Shown: positions 1 through 8,764 of the stretch, one piece after another | How positions within the stretch are numbered: the stretch's first letter is position 1 | Layout: the number at the start of each line of letters is the position of its first letter | Assembly: GCA_029864805.1 (NCBI GenBank) | Contig: JAOTSS010000002.1 | Coordinates: 1-64,000, forward strand | DNA: 64,000 nucleotides | Source: Candidatus Nitrosopumilus sp. | GTDB taxonomy: Archaea; Thermoproteota; Nitrososphaeria; Nitrososphaerales; Nitrosopumilaceae | Direction: 5' to 3' | The notes under the pieces: model-generated | Database searches by the model: none | What the model saw: only the letters and a program-made list of their open reading frames with translations | What the model was told of the DNA's origin: nothing | Position numbers and translations under genes: made by a program

Positions 1-252
1 CAATGTCAGCTAGAATAGAGTCATAATCAGCTTTGGTCTTTTCAAGGGATTCCTTTTCTGACCTTAGATTTGCAAGGTTGTCTTTTTGCTGTGCAGATTC
101 ATTTGCAATATTTTCTTTTTCCTGTTCAATGTCAGCTAGAATAGAGTCATAATCAGCTTTGGTCTTTTCAAGGGATTCCTTTTCTGACCTTAGATTTGCA
201 AGGTTGTCTTTTTGCTGTGCAGATTCATTTGCAATATTTTCTTTTTCCTGTT
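1..252. repeat. Two perfect 126-bp tandem repeats
   Basis: Bases 1-126 and 127-252 are identical, then the sequence diverges. The unit is 126 bp, exactly 42 codons of the coiled-coil gene. Since the window starts at a unit boundary, more copies may lie to the left. Identity at the DNA level indicates recent duplication. Confidence 0.95.
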
Positions 253-1240
253 CTATCTGATTTCTAATTTCATCAAGTTGGATTTTTGTTTTATTTAATT
301 CAGTTTCTTCTTCTCGAAGTTGTTTGATCAATTTTATTTGTTCATCAGAATTAGATTTGTACGACTCCTTCATATCTTTAAGACGAATTTGATTCTGCTG
401 AATTTGTTTTTCTATTTCTTTTTGTTCTTTTTGAATTTGAATTAATTTTTCTTCTTCTGCCTTTGATTCTTTAATTAGTGCGTCTCGCTCTTTTTTGATT
501 TCATCTAAAACCGTGATTCCTTCAGATTTAACCTTCTCAACTTCAGCTTTTTGTGCACTAATTTGTTCAAATAACTTAATTTGAGAGGCAATTCGTTCAC
601 GTTCTATTTTAATTTGAGATTCTAAATTAATTTTTTCAGTTTCAATTTGTTTTATTTGTTCAGATGTAGTTTGTTTTATTTTTGATAATTCAGGATTTTC
701 TGATTTGGTAGATATGGATTCATTTACTATGTCATCATTATTATTAAGAATTTTAGAAGCACCTGTAATAGATTCATCCGTATTCAGATCATCAGGCATC
801 ACATCTCTTGTTTCTGTAATTTCTTCTGAGAGTGAATTTTGTCTATAAGTTTGTTTTGTTATGTTTTTGTTAATCTGTGCATTAACAGAATAGTTTGATA
901 GATCATCTAATTTTTTTTGAATATAATTATGATCAGATTGATACAGAGATTTACCTTGTGACAATGCATCATAGATGGATTGAAGTCGTCCATGATCTCC
1001 AAAACCAGTATCAATTAATTTTTTTATGTCAGGTAAAAGTGGGTTCTGTGCAGATTCTTTATGGGTAAAGTCAATAGAAGAATTTAATAATTTTTCAACA
1101 TAAATTCTATCTGAAGTAAACAGAGGTTTGTTGTTTCTTAAATATTCTCGAATAATATCCAATCTACTTGGATCGCCTGTACCAGTATCAATTAACTGGC
1201 CAATCCTGTCAATGGTTTCTGTGATAGTTAATTTTTGCAT
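1..1240 (-). CDS. Long coiled-coil protein with 42-residue tandem repeats, 3' end outside window
   Basis: The minus-strand frame opens with ATG at 1238-1240 and runs off the left edge, giving about 413 residues. Residues 1-100 hold two copies of a helical motif of the type D-T-G-x-G-D-x-x-R-L, each followed by S-D-x-x-Y. The rest is a Glu/Lys/Gln-rich coiled coil with almost no glycine or proline. The last visible 84 residues are two identical 42-residue blocks, equal to six heptads each. There is no signal peptide or membrane segment, so a cytoplasmic filament or scaffold is plausible, but no function can be assigned. It stands alone, with an AT-rich promoter region upstream. Not present among the long frames because it is cut by the window edge. 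Confidence 0.85.
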   Translation of the reverse strand, partial: MQKLTITETIDRIGQLIDTGTGDPSRLDIIREYLRNNKPLFTSDRIYVEKLLNSSIDFTHKESAQNPLLPDIKKLIDTGFGDHGRLQSIYDALSQGKSLYQSDHNYIQKKLDDLSNYSVNAQINKNITKQTYRQNSLSEEITETRDVMPDDLNTDESITGASKILNNNDDIVNESISTKSENPELSKIKQTTSEQIKQIETEKINLESQIKIERERIASQIKLFEQISAQKAEVEKVKSEGITVLDEIKKERDALIKESKAEEEKLIQIQKEQKEIEKQIQQNQIRLKDMKESYKSNSDEQIKLIKQLREEETELNKTKIQLDEIRNQIEQEKENIANESAQQKDNLANLRSEKESLEKTKADYDSILADIEQEKENIANESAQQKDNLANLRSEKESLEKTKADYDSILADI

Positions 1241-1583
1241 TTTCACACTGTATAATCCCGATATTTTGGTTAATAAAAGAATGCTATAAAATAATTTTTG
1301 AAAGTTTGTTACTATTTTTATGAGAAAATAACATTCAGTGATTGACTTTAAGAAGGTGGAAAGAACAGTACATCAAAAAATCTCACAGCATAGATCTTTC
1401 CCATAAATGATTAAAAATGGATCTACGTAATGGTACCCTACACTTGATAGTATATTTTCTGAGCAAACTCTGACGTCTAAGATATTATGCCTAAAAATAA
1501 AAATTCAAAATTATTCAAGCAAATTATTTCTATGAAGAGAAAAACCAATTAACAGTTTTAAGTTACTATACGTAGCACTTGTA
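1241..1583. other. AT-rich intergenic region between divergent genes
   Basis: This holds the promoters of the leftward coiled-coil gene and the rightward small gene at 1584. A TTTTAAGTT box near 1556-1564 sits about 25 nt before the ATG at 1584. A 21-codon frame at 1487-1552 (rich in Lys/Asn) is too short to support. Nothing else was seen. Confidence 0.5.
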
Positions 1584-1832
1584 ATGAGTAAACATAGTGA
1601 TCGTGCTAAAACTGGAACTCGTACACAAATCAATGTCCAAATTCGTTTTTGTCAGACAAATCTCACGATAAAGAAAAAAGAGCTTGCTAAAGCAATGCAA
1701 TACAAAAAATACAAGCTTCCTGGATTTGAAAATCAGATTGCTAGAATGAAACAGGGGATTGTAAAGGCTGAGAAAGACTTGAGAGTATTTCAAATACGAA
1801 AAGAAAAACTAACAAAAGAAGGCCTCATATAG
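1584..1832 (+). CDS. Small basic coiled-coil protein
   Basis: An 82-residue lysine-rich protein with no signal or membrane segment. The second half is heptad-like and strongly helical, typical of a small nucleic-acid-binding or scaffold protein, but no family is recognised. The ATG lies about 25 nt after a TTTTAAGTT promoter box. The next gene starts 9 nt after its stop, so the two may be co-transcribed. Confidence 0.7.
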   Translation: MSKHSDRAKTGTRTQINVQIRFCQTNLTIKKKELAKAMQYKKYKLPGFENQIARMKQGIVKAEKDLRVFQIRKEKLTKEGLI

Positions 1833-1841
1833 TATTCAGAA

Positions 1842-2642
1842 ATGCACAAAATAATAAAAAAAGATCAGATGTTCAACAAGAGTATTTTGTTGATATCGAT
1901 CGTTTTAATTACATTTGGAACATTTAATGTAATCAACAATGTTTTTGCTCAATCTTCAAGTGAATTATCCGTAAAATGTTTTGACTCAAATGGTACTGAG
2001 ACTTATTGTGCCAAACCCATGGACCTATTTTTACAGAATATTTTAGAACAGTTACTTTCTACAGTTGGGCCTATTGTAGCAGGAGCTGTGTCGATGGGCA
2101 TTAGCTTTGCAAGAAAGAAAGGATTGCAGATAAGTGCCGAAGCTGAAGAATATTTTGTAAACTCTGCAAAATCATTTGTTGAAAACCAAAGCAGGTATGT
2201 TTTCAAACAATTCATGGAAAATCCCGAATATCGTGAAGATCTTGCCAAAGGAAAAATGCCATCAAAGTTAGGAAAAGAGGTTTTTCAAAATGTAAAGTCA
2301 CAGCTTTTAACTGAGATCAAATCAGATGAATTCACAAAGACTACCCGAAATATGCTAATCGAAAATTTAGATTCATTGATTGAGAGAACTTTATCTGAAA
2401 ACAAAAAAGAATCAGCACAAAGAGCTAGGAGTTTACTAAGGGAATTTGTGCCTCTTGCAGTAGATTCTGCTTTGTTGTATGTAAGAGAACAAGAAATCAA
2501 TGATGAGGAAAAAACAGAGATTGTAAGAAAAGCAATGGAGATGGTTGCAAAAAACTTTGACAATGAATATCTCATCATGTCAGCTATCAGTGCAAAGATG
2601 TACATTGAAGCAGAACTGGCCAATAAATTAAAACAACGTTAA
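1842..2642 (+). CDS. Secreted or membrane-anchored helical protein
   Basis: 266 residues. An N-terminal hydrophobic stretch ending in V-F-A-Q looks like a signal peptide; a second ATG at 1869 would give a tighter one and could be the true start. A second hydrophobic stretch (about residues 67-87) is followed by a long charged helical region. The arrangement of hydrophobic segment plus long helix loosely recalls phage holin-like helper proteins of the LLH type, but this is only a resemblance. It follows the small basic coiled-coil gene by 9 nt. Function unknown. Confidence 0.75.
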   Translation: MHKIIKKDQMFNKSILLISIVLITFGTFNVINNVFAQSSSELSVKCFDSNGTETYCAKPMDLFLQNILEQLLSTVGPIVAGAVSMGISFARKKGLQISAEAEEYFVNSAKSFVENQSRYVFKQFMENPEYREDLAKGKMPSKLGKEVFQNVKSQLLTEIKSDEFTKTTRNMLIENLDSLIERTLSENKKESAQRARSLLREFVPLAVDSALLYVREQEINDEEKTEIVRKAMEMVAKNFDNEYLIMSAISAKMYIEAELANKLKQR

Positions 2643-2743
2643 CCTACAAAAAGTCATAAAATAAATTATGATATATATGCAGATTTATTCTAGAACTTAA
2701 CAAAACACAAAAAATATCCATAATTTGGCACTACCAGAATATA

Positions 2744-3415
2744 TCATCTTATCATACCAAGTATGCTGGTAATTTGTGCCACTATTGGAGCAGCAGTTAT
2801 TGCTATTGTGGATGCACTTTCCAAGATACTTTTTGCAGAGGATAGGCTTTCTGAGATTATTCCTGTCTTTGGTTTGGGGGAACTAATCTGGCTTTCAATT
2901 GTAGAAATGTCTGAGATCAATTCATCTTTCTGCTCTTGTATTAATCCTTCTTTCTCAAGAAATTCTTTGAGTATGTTTATGAGATCTGTTAGTTCTTTTT
3001 TTGTTTCCGGACTTATTGTAATTGTTTGATTAATACCGGAACTTGCCTGTGAGATATTGGAATTAGTCATGGTTCCAATATTGATGTTGTTTACAACACT
3101 GGCAGGAAAATGAGGCGTAGGTAATTCTGGTTTTGATAGTGCTTGTTCTACTTCAACTACTCCCTTGTGTTTGATATACAAACTTGCATCAGAATAGCTT
3201 GGGATATTGAACCCATGGGTTGTGATTTCCAGTAGATCTTCGCCCACCAAATATTGAACTATTGTCCTTGCATCACCTTCTTTTAGATTCAATGGTTCAG
3301 AGATTTGTCGCACCAATACTCTTTTGCTGTGATCTCCTGCAGTCAATTTCCATAGTTCGTGCAAGAACAGAAATCTTTGTTTTTTAATCTCATCAATTTC
3401 AGACAATGAACACAT
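2744..3415 (-). CDS. Winged-helix protein with AbiTii-like glycine/asparagine motif
   Basis: 223 residues. Residues 1-75 look like a winged helix-turn-helix (helices then a strand pair). Around residues 108-130 there is a N-I-N-I-G-T-M-T-N-S motif followed by I-S-Q-A-S and I-N-Q-T-I, a pattern seen in AbiTii-type and related abortive-infection or effector-linker proteins. The rest is an amphipathic helical segment, then a hydrophobic tail rich in Ala/Ile (about residues 195-220) that could insert in a membrane. A defence or regulatory role is an inference from the motif only. ATG at 3413-3415; stands alone. Confidence 0.75.
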   Translation of the reverse strand: MCSLSEIDEIKKQRFLFLHELWKLTAGDHSKRVLVRQISEPLNLKEGDARTIVQYLVGEDLLEITTHGFNIPSYSDASLYIKHKGVVEVEQALSKPELPTPHFPASVVNNINIGTMTNSNISQASSGINQTITISPETKKELTDLINILKEFLEKEGLIQEQKDELISDISTIESQISSPKPKTGIISESLSSAKSILESASTIAITAAPIVAQITSILGMIR

Positions 3416-3615
3416 CTTTGTAGATGTGGTATTATTTTAATTTCTTACTTGTAAAATACACCAAAATTCAAGATGCTCAAATGATGTAAAAATTAAGAAT
3501 ATCCCGATTGAAGGTTCAATCTAATTTTATCAGTCAGGGCAGAAATTTTTTTATTGGATAAATTAGAACTAGGAATGTAAAAATTCTTAAGTTCATATTT
3601 TTTTATAGAAAATTC

Positions 3616-3732
3616 ATGAATCTAAATGAATTACATCAAAGAGAGATTGATTCACTGAGAGATGAAAATATAGAATTGAGAAAAAAGATAAAGGAACTTG
3701 AATTGAAAATATACAAGTTTGAGAAAAAGTAG
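3616..3732 (+). CDS. Leucine-zipper mini protein, 38 residues
   Basis: The frame ATG 3616 to TAG 3732 encodes a short, highly charged helix with Leu/Ile at heptad spacing. A CTTAAGTT promoter box near 3586-3594 lies about 25 nt before the ATG, at the spacing seen for its neighbours, which supports real expression. It is followed by two further small genes with the same box. Function unknown. Confidence 0.55.
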   Translation: MNLNELHQREIDSLRDENIELRKKIKELELKIYKFEKK

Positions 3733-3740
3733 ATAGTTTA

Positions 3741-3755
3741 CAATACGCTTAAGTT
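3741..3755 (+). promoter_or_regulatory. Archaeal promoter box CAATACGCTTAAGTT
   Basis: An exact copy recurs at 4011-4025, with one- or two-base variants at 10952 and, on the minus strand, at 12025-12039. In all four the start codon follows about 22-27 nt downstream, the spacing expected for a TATA/BRE element and a leaderless or short-leader mRNA. Confidence 0.7.
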
Positions 3756-3776
3756 AGTAAGACTTGCAGGAAAAAC

Positions 3777-4010
3777 ATGTCATTATTTTGTAAGCAATGC
3801 CAAAGTAGAAGATTGCCAGTAATTCTATCGGCAGGTGAAAAAACTATGTGGCTTTGTGAAAAATGTAAGAATTTTGCAGACATAGATGATTTTATCATCC
3901 GTGAACAAACTGAAGAAGAAATACAAGAGAACATAAGAAAAATAGAAGAATTCAAAAATGTCACAATCGCTCAAGGAGAGAAATTGGTTAGAAGAAAGGG
4001 CGTAAATTAA
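3777..4010 (+). CDS. Small zinc-ribbon protein
   Basis: 77 residues. Cys5-x2-Cys8 and Cys27-x2-Cys30 form a zinc ribbon in the first 30 residues; the rest is a charged helix. Many archaeal proteins of this shape act in transcription or nucleic-acid binding, but no family was recognised. ATG is about 25 nt after the CAATACGCTTAAGTT box. Confidence 0.75.
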   Translation: MSLFCKQCQSRRLPVILSAGEKTMWLCEKCKNFADIDDFIIREQTEEEIQENIRKIEEFKNVTIAQGEKLVRRKGVN

Positions 4011-4025
4011 CAATACGCTTAAGTT
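4011..4025 (+). promoter_or_regulatory. Archaeal promoter box CAATACGCTTAAGTT, second copy
   Basis: Begins right after the stop codon of the zinc-ribbon gene and precedes the TTG start at 4051 by about 26 nt. Identical over 15 bases to the box at 3741, suggesting shared control of the two small genes. Confidence 0.7.
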
Positions 4026-4050
4026 CACAATCAATCCAAAAAATTTACAA

Positions 4051-4266
4051 TTGATTTTTGAAAAGGATGTAAAGGCACTTCAAAGAGCCCTGCTTGAGAC
4101 AGAACAGAGAATTAAAAAACTTGAAGAACATAAAAAATCGGTAAATAAAGAACTTTTAGATAATAAATCAGACAAGGCAAATAATGAAACTCTAAGACGA
4201 CTAGAGCATAATTTAGATAATTTACATAAAAAACATGCATTAATAATTAAAGAATTAGAAGATTAA
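4051..4266 (+). CDS. Small coiled-coil protein
   Basis: 71 residues, starting with TTG, chosen because it sits at the right distance from the promoter box at 4011. Almost entirely charged helix with heptad leucines and isoleucines; no cysteine and no membrane segment. Unknown function; probably a dimeric coiled coil. Confidence 0.65.
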   Translation: MIFEKDVKALQRALLETEQRIKKLEEHKKSVNKELLDNKSDKANNETLRRLEHNLDNLHKKHALIIKELED

Positions 4267-4499
4267 ATTTTGAACTTTTCCTATGCAGTACTATGTTAGT
4301 CCTGAATTTGGATATTTATAATATTTAGGCATAGATTATTTCTGCCTAAAGTCACAACATGAACTGTTGATTCCATTATCTTGACTATTCCACTAGAAGT
4401 AAATCAAAAAGATAATGAATCCTATTAGCATTACAAGTATGATGAATTAAGAATAAAAACTACGACACAATTTTATCTTCCAAATACACAATCAAAGAA

Positions 4500-5594
4500 T
4501 TGAAAACATCAAAGCAGTTTGAGATTTCAACGATAAAATTTCCACTAGCATCATTTTCTATTGCATTGATTGGTGTTTCATTATCAATGTGGGGTGCAAG
4601 CTGGGACATCACATCTCATTTACTTAGAACACCTGAGACATTCTTTACACCCTCACACGGGATTTTATATTCAGGTGTAGGAATCAGTTTAATCAGTGCA
4701 ATATTAAGTTTGATCATACTAATAACAAAAAGACAGACAAGAAAAAAGCCATTTGCTTTTGGCTTAAAGATTATCATAGTGGGTGCACTTTTACAGGTAA
4801 TTGCAGGTCCAGGAGACTTTTACTGGCATGAATTATTTGGGATAGATGGCTTACTTAGTCCTACACATCTGACACTTGCTTTAGGAATAATGATTGTTTC
4901 AATAGGATCTGTGATTGGTTTTGCAAGAATACACACTCATCTTGTTGAGAAAAATAGTTTTGTGAAATTGATACTTCCAATATCTTTTGGTGTTTTCTGG
5001 TTTAGTGTCATGTGGCTCATATTTTTCTTCGTATTGCCAATTTCAGAAGGCGACACTCATAATTTTAATCCCGATCCATATGTTGCAATAGTGTTAAGTT
5101 TTGTAGCATTACCATTCACATTTTCCATAGTGTTTTGGTCAGCATCAAAATCCCTCGATATTTTTGGTGTAGCCAGTGCATCCGCGCTTGTATTTGTTGT
5201 AATGAATGTCACATCAAATATAATCACATCAGAAAATCTTTTGATTTATTTGCCTTGGTTTACGACACCCATGATTAGTGCAGTAATTGCAGATTATGTC
5301 CTAAGTAAAAGGGCAAAATCTAAACTAACTCAAAGACACAGCGAAAAAATATCAGGTATCATTTTAGGGTCAATGTTTTTCATGTTCTGTTTCCCTATGC
5401 TGTCAATGACTTTTTTGGAACTTTACTTGTTTAACAATGTGTTTCCGTATGATGTCTTGCCTAATGCATCAAACACAATAATGGAGATATGGGTGATAAC
5501 TATCATTCCTGGAGCAATATCTGGAATGCTTGGCATGATGTTTGCATCAAGGATGTTAAACAGGATTTTTAATAATCAAACAATCAAATCTTAA
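4500..5594 (+). CDS. Multi-spanning membrane protein
   Basis: 364 residues with about nine or ten hydrophobic segments spread along the whole length. It begins with TTG at 4500. Conserved-looking polar residues sit in loops, including an H-G-I pair near residue 53 and W-H-E near residue 110, but no transporter or enzyme signature was recognised. The nearest genes (small soluble proteins) give no clue to its role. Confidence 0.8.
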   Translation: MKTSKQFEISTIKFPLASFSIALIGVSLSMWGASWDITSHLLRTPETFFTPSHGILYSGVGISLISAILSLIILITKRQTRKKPFAFGLKIIIVGALLQVIAGPGDFYWHELFGIDGLLSPTHLTLALGIMIVSIGSVIGFARIHTHLVEKNSFVKLILPISFGVFWFSVMWLIFFFVLPISEGDTHNFNPDPYVAIVLSFVALPFTFSIVFWSASKSLDIFGVASASALVFVVMNVTSNIITSENLLIYLPWFTTPMISAVIADYVLSKRAKSKLTQRHSEKISGIILGSMFFMFCFPMLSMTFLELYLFNNVFPYDVLPNASNTIMEIWVITIIPGAISGMLGMMFASRMLNRIFNNQTIKS

Positions 5595-5698
5595 ATCTGA
5601 AAAACACTGAAAATATATTCTTTTTTTTGTATTATCTTAAACAATTGTTAACATAAAATTGAACAACACTTATTGTTTAATGTCTGCATATATTATCA

Positions 5699-6115
5699 AT
5701 GAGTCAAAACAAAACCAAAGAGGAATTTCAATTTAAAACACGAGTGGAAAATAAGAATTTTGAAGATAATATGAAGCAAAGTTTTGAATTTTGGCACAGA
5801 AATTACGTTGATGCTCCACTAAACTATCTATTAGTTTGGAGAAAAGCCTTAGAATCAAATTCTAAAATCATTAAAAAAGTAGAAGAATTGTGGAAAGAAG
5901 ACACAGAACAAATAGCAAAAATCCAAATGCAACAATTTTTTGAAATGTGGTCATATGCCATTAGAAAATCGGATTTTGAAATTGCAAAGAAATCAATGCA
6001 AGATTGGAAAGATCTCTGGAAAAATACTACAGATAAAGAGTTTAAACTCTATGGAGAAATTCTACAAATTATAGGGAATTCCTGGGAAGACATGCAAAAT
6101 AAAAATTTAGAATAA
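5699..6115 (+). CDS. Helical protein, phasin-like in composition
   Basis: 138 residues, all helical, rich in Trp, Phe, Lys and Glu, with no signal or membrane segment. The pattern of repeated W/F in amphipathic helices resembles phasin or PhaE-like granule proteins of archaea, but this is inference from composition. The small protein at 36406 in the provirus has a similar W/F-rich helical pattern. A TATA-like CATATAT lies about 20 nt before the ATG. Confidence 0.7.
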   Translation: MSQNKTKEEFQFKTRVENKNFEDNMKQSFEFWHRNYVDAPLNYLLVWRKALESNSKIIKKVEELWKEDTEQIAKIQMQQFFEMWSYAIRKSDFEIAKKSMQDWKDLWKNTTDKEFKLYGEILQIIGNSWEDMQNKNLE

Positions 6116-6211
6116 CAATTAAAAAATCCTTTCTGAATTTCTAGAGAATATTTAATTACAACATTTCCGTCTCTTGTATGATAATGCTAAAAGTCATTAC
6201 CTACTAGTCAA

Positions 6212-6397
6212 ATGGAACTTCAAATAATACAAAAAATTTTGAAAGTAATTATAATAACATTAATAATTTTTGGGACTGTATGGATTACTCTAATAATTCT
6301 ATACCCAAACATGGAATTATTAAGAGACATGCCACTTGGAGGGATATCTTTTCTTTTGGCGCTCATTATTGTCCCTATTTACTTACGTGTAAGATAA
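6212..6397 (+). CDS. Small two-helix membrane protein
   Basis: 61 residues with two hydrophobic segments (about residues 10-30 and 42-58) joined by a short polar loop and ending in a basic tail. No family recognised. Confidence 0.6.
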   Translation: MELQIIQKILKVIIITLIIFGTVWITLIILYPNMELLRDMPLGGISFLLALIIVPIYLRVR

Positions 6398-6702
6398 CAC
6401 CCCAAAAATCACGATTATCACTACAAAATAAAATTCTATTTGCGGATTTAATACAATACAGAAAATGGAGAAATAGTAGTTATTTACGGTCGAAAACAAA
6501 TCAAGTATAATTAGTTGGAGATTAGGTTCTATGAAGGACATATTTCTCGGAAGTACTTCAAACCATGTTCTTTTCTTATCTGTATTCAGATTCACAGTCA
6601 TTTACAGATAAAACTACAAACCCAACATTACAAGAGCCTAAAAATTATTGGTCATTGAGCAATATTACATATTAATACTGTTTAGCGCACAACACATATG
6701 AT
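6398..6702. other. Intergenic region, no supported gene
   Basis: Contains overlapping open frames on both strands without a convincing start or composition. I see no RNA gene. An AT-rich stretch before 6703 probably holds the promoter of the next gene. Confidence 0.4.
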
Positions 6703-7083
6703 TTGACAATAGAAAAACAGGCTTTAGAAGAATCTTGCAAGAAAATTCTTGCACTTGAAAAAATTAGATTTGCAGGAGTTCTTAATAATATGGGCAACCA
6801 CATAGCAGGGGGTTTTAAAGAAGGAGTAACATCATATCTTGGAGATCGGGAAAATCACATGATGTACGTCCAGTTAACTCTGGAGTACCTGATGAGAAAA
6901 GATTTTGAGACTGAACTAGGTCCAATAGATTACATTGCCTCAAGAAGAGGAAAAGTTACTATGATAAGTATTCCTACAAAAGAATACTTGATTTTAATTT
7001 CTGCAGAAAGAGATGTTAATGTAGAAGATGTTATACAAAAAGTAAATTCTGCATTTACTTCTCTTCCCAACATACAACCATAA
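6703..7083 (+). CDS. Small roadblock/DUF6659-like protein
   Basis: 126 residues, TTG start. The core I-R-F-A-G-V followed by a small-residue turn and A-G-G, then a final strand L-I-L-I-S-A-E-R, matches a thaumarchaeal family of roadblock/profilin-like proteins (DUF6659-type). Two relatives occur in this window, at 48024 and 58806. Roadblock proteins often bind small GTPases or sensors, but no partner is visible here. Confidence 0.75.
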   Translation: MTIEKQALEESCKKILALEKIRFAGVLNNMGNHIAGGFKEGVTSYLGDRENHMMYVQLTLEYLMRKDFETELGPIDYIASRRGKVTMISIPTKEYLILISAERDVNVEDVIQKVNSAFTSLPNIQP

Positions 7084-7137
7084 ACATTAACCCTAAAAAC
7101 ACTAGAACTATTGACAGATTATTCTAATGCGTCAAGA

Positions 7138-7239
7138 ATGAATGACAACAGTGGTAGACATTGTAAAAAAAGATGCCATTGTCCATCAAATATTTTTAAT
7201 GCAGATGAATGTGACAACATTCTATGTAGCACATATTAA
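7138..7239 (+). CDS. Cysteine-rich mini protein, 33 residues
   Basis: ATG 7138 to TAA 7239. Five cysteines, including C-K-K-R-C-H-C and two more near the C-terminus, suggest a small metal-binding fold. It resembles in style the Cys/His mini-proteins at 41492 and 56284. Overlooked because it is so short; supported only by composition. Confidence 0.4.
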   Translation: MNDNSGRHCKKRCHCPSNIFNADECDNILCSTY

Positions 7240-7255
7240 GATTAAAAAAATAAAA

Positions 7256-8671
7256 CTAGTTTTTTAAATATTGAAGATACATCCTCATAAAATCAGCACC
7301 AATTACTGGTTTTAGAAAATCACTGTCGGATTTGAAAGCATTGATCGCCTCATTTAGAGATGTAGGTAATTTTTTGATGTTAAGAGATTTCATTTTACTG
7401 ACTGAAAGTTTGTAAGTGTTTACATCTACAGAATCAGGGGGTTGAATCTTCTTTTTTATTCCATCTAGTCCTGCTAGCAATAGAGCTGATTCAACAAGGT
7501 AAATGTTAGATGTAGGATCAGGTGGACGATATTCTATTCTTTTAGTTTGTGGATTCTTTTTATTATGTACAGGAATCCTAACACTAACTGAACGATTCAT
7601 TTTTCCCCATGCAATATTTGTAGGAGCTTCATAGCCAGGGACAAGTCGTTTGTATGATTGTGCGGTAGGGTTTGTAATTGCACAAAGAGATCTTGCATGT
7701 TCTAATAAACCTCCAATGTAATAGTATGCAGTTTGACTTAATTCGGCATATTTGTCTGAAGGATCATAAAACACATTGTACTTTTTTTTATTTTTTGTTT
7801 TCCAGAGACTTTGATTAACATGAACTGCTGAACCATTATCATTTGGAATGGGTTTTGGATTAAAGCTCGCAACCATTTCACGTTTTGAAGCAATTTCACG
7901 AACAGTTTTCACTCCGGTGACAAAAGCATCTGCCATTTCAGTTAGACCAGTATGTGACAGAACAATTTCACTTTGACCCGCAGTAGCCACTTCATGATGA
8001 TGTGCTTTTATTTTTATTCCAAATGTTTCAAGAACATCACATACCTCATCTCTAAAATTGGTTAAAGTGTCAGAAGGGGAGTCTCGATAATATCCTTTTT
8101 TTATTTGGATTACATCTTCTAAATTTGGAGATCCCCAAGGTGCTTCGTTTGATGTGATTTGGGAGTTTTTCTTTATCGATTCAGGGATATCAAAAACAAA
8201 AAACTCCATTTCTGCAGCCCAATTACTGGAAAAACCATTTTTCTCAGCAAAACGTACGGTTTTTTCTGAAATATATCTTGAATCTCTGGAATATCTTCCT
8301 CCATCAAATCCCAGATGGATGTTTGCAAACATTCTTGCAGATTTAGAGATATAGGAATTTTCATTATTTTTGTAAGAATCAAAGTAATCAGGCAAGATTA
8401 CAAAAGTGAAAGGATCAGGAATCAAGATTATGTCTGATTTATCAATCTCGGTAAATCCCAAAATAGAGCTTCCATCTAAAGGAAAGCCATCAACAAATGA
8501 TTCAGGGGTCAGTTCATGTGCAGGAATACTAAGCTGATGAATTAGTCCAAAAGGATTACAAAATTGTAATCTAATCCATTTTACATTAAATTTCTTAATT
8601 TTTTCATTTATTTTTTTAAAATTTGTCACTAATTTAGAGACAACATACTTGTTGATAACCTTAATTGACAA
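7256..8671 (-). CDS. Type I glutamine synthetase-like protein (divergent paralogue)
   Basis: 471 residues, the usual length for GlnA. Recognisable motifs in order: D-G-S-S-I near residue 66, A-E-M-E-F-F-V-F-D (metal-binding Glu), H-H-E-V-A-T-A-G-Q-S-E-I, N-G-S-A-V-H-V-N-Q-S-L-W, R-L-V-P-G-Y-E-A-P, and R-I-E-Y-R-P-P-D-P. Glutamine synthetase makes glutamine from glutamate, ammonia and ATP. Oddities: the usual G-M-H-x-H motif reads A-V-H-V-N, so the first His (metal) is kept and the second, near the ATP, is Asn; the C-terminal region around the adenylylation Tyr is not conserved. It could be a catalytic paralogue with altered substrate or a regulatory copy. Confidence 0.85.
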   Translation of the reverse strand: MSIKVINKYVVSKLVTNFKKINEKIKKFNVKWIRLQFCNPFGLIHQLSIPAHELTPESFVDGFPLDGSSILGFTEIDKSDIILIPDPFTFVILPDYFDSYKNNENSYISKSARMFANIHLGFDGGRYSRDSRYISEKTVRFAEKNGFSSNWAAEMEFFVFDIPESIKKNSQITSNEAPWGSPNLEDVIQIKKGYYRDSPSDTLTNFRDEVCDVLETFGIKIKAHHHEVATAGQSEIVLSHTGLTEMADAFVTGVKTVREIASKREMVASFNPKPIPNDNGSAVHVNQSLWKTKNKKKYNVFYDPSDKYAELSQTAYYYIGGLLEHARSLCAITNPTAQSYKRLVPGYEAPTNIAWGKMNRSVSVRIPVHNKKNPQTKRIEYRPPDPTSNIYLVESALLLAGLDGIKKKIQPPDSVDVNTYKLSVSKMKSLNIKKLPTSLNEAINAFKSDSDFLKPVIGADFMRMYLQYLKN

Positions 8672-8764
8672 TATTCAGTTAAGACGATTCAAATTAGAAA
8701 CATAATCATCTTTATTTTGAGTTTATTTCAGACTCCTGTGGAAAAATATTATTTGGATAAAATT

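Noticed and set aside
1..252. CRISPR array
   Set aside because: The 126-bp units are directly adjacent with no spacers and are coding; they are protein repeats.
4325..4349. Short inverted repeat TTAGGCA...TGCCTAA
   Set aside because: Only seven base pairs with a long AT loop and no poly-T tail; not enough for a terminator.
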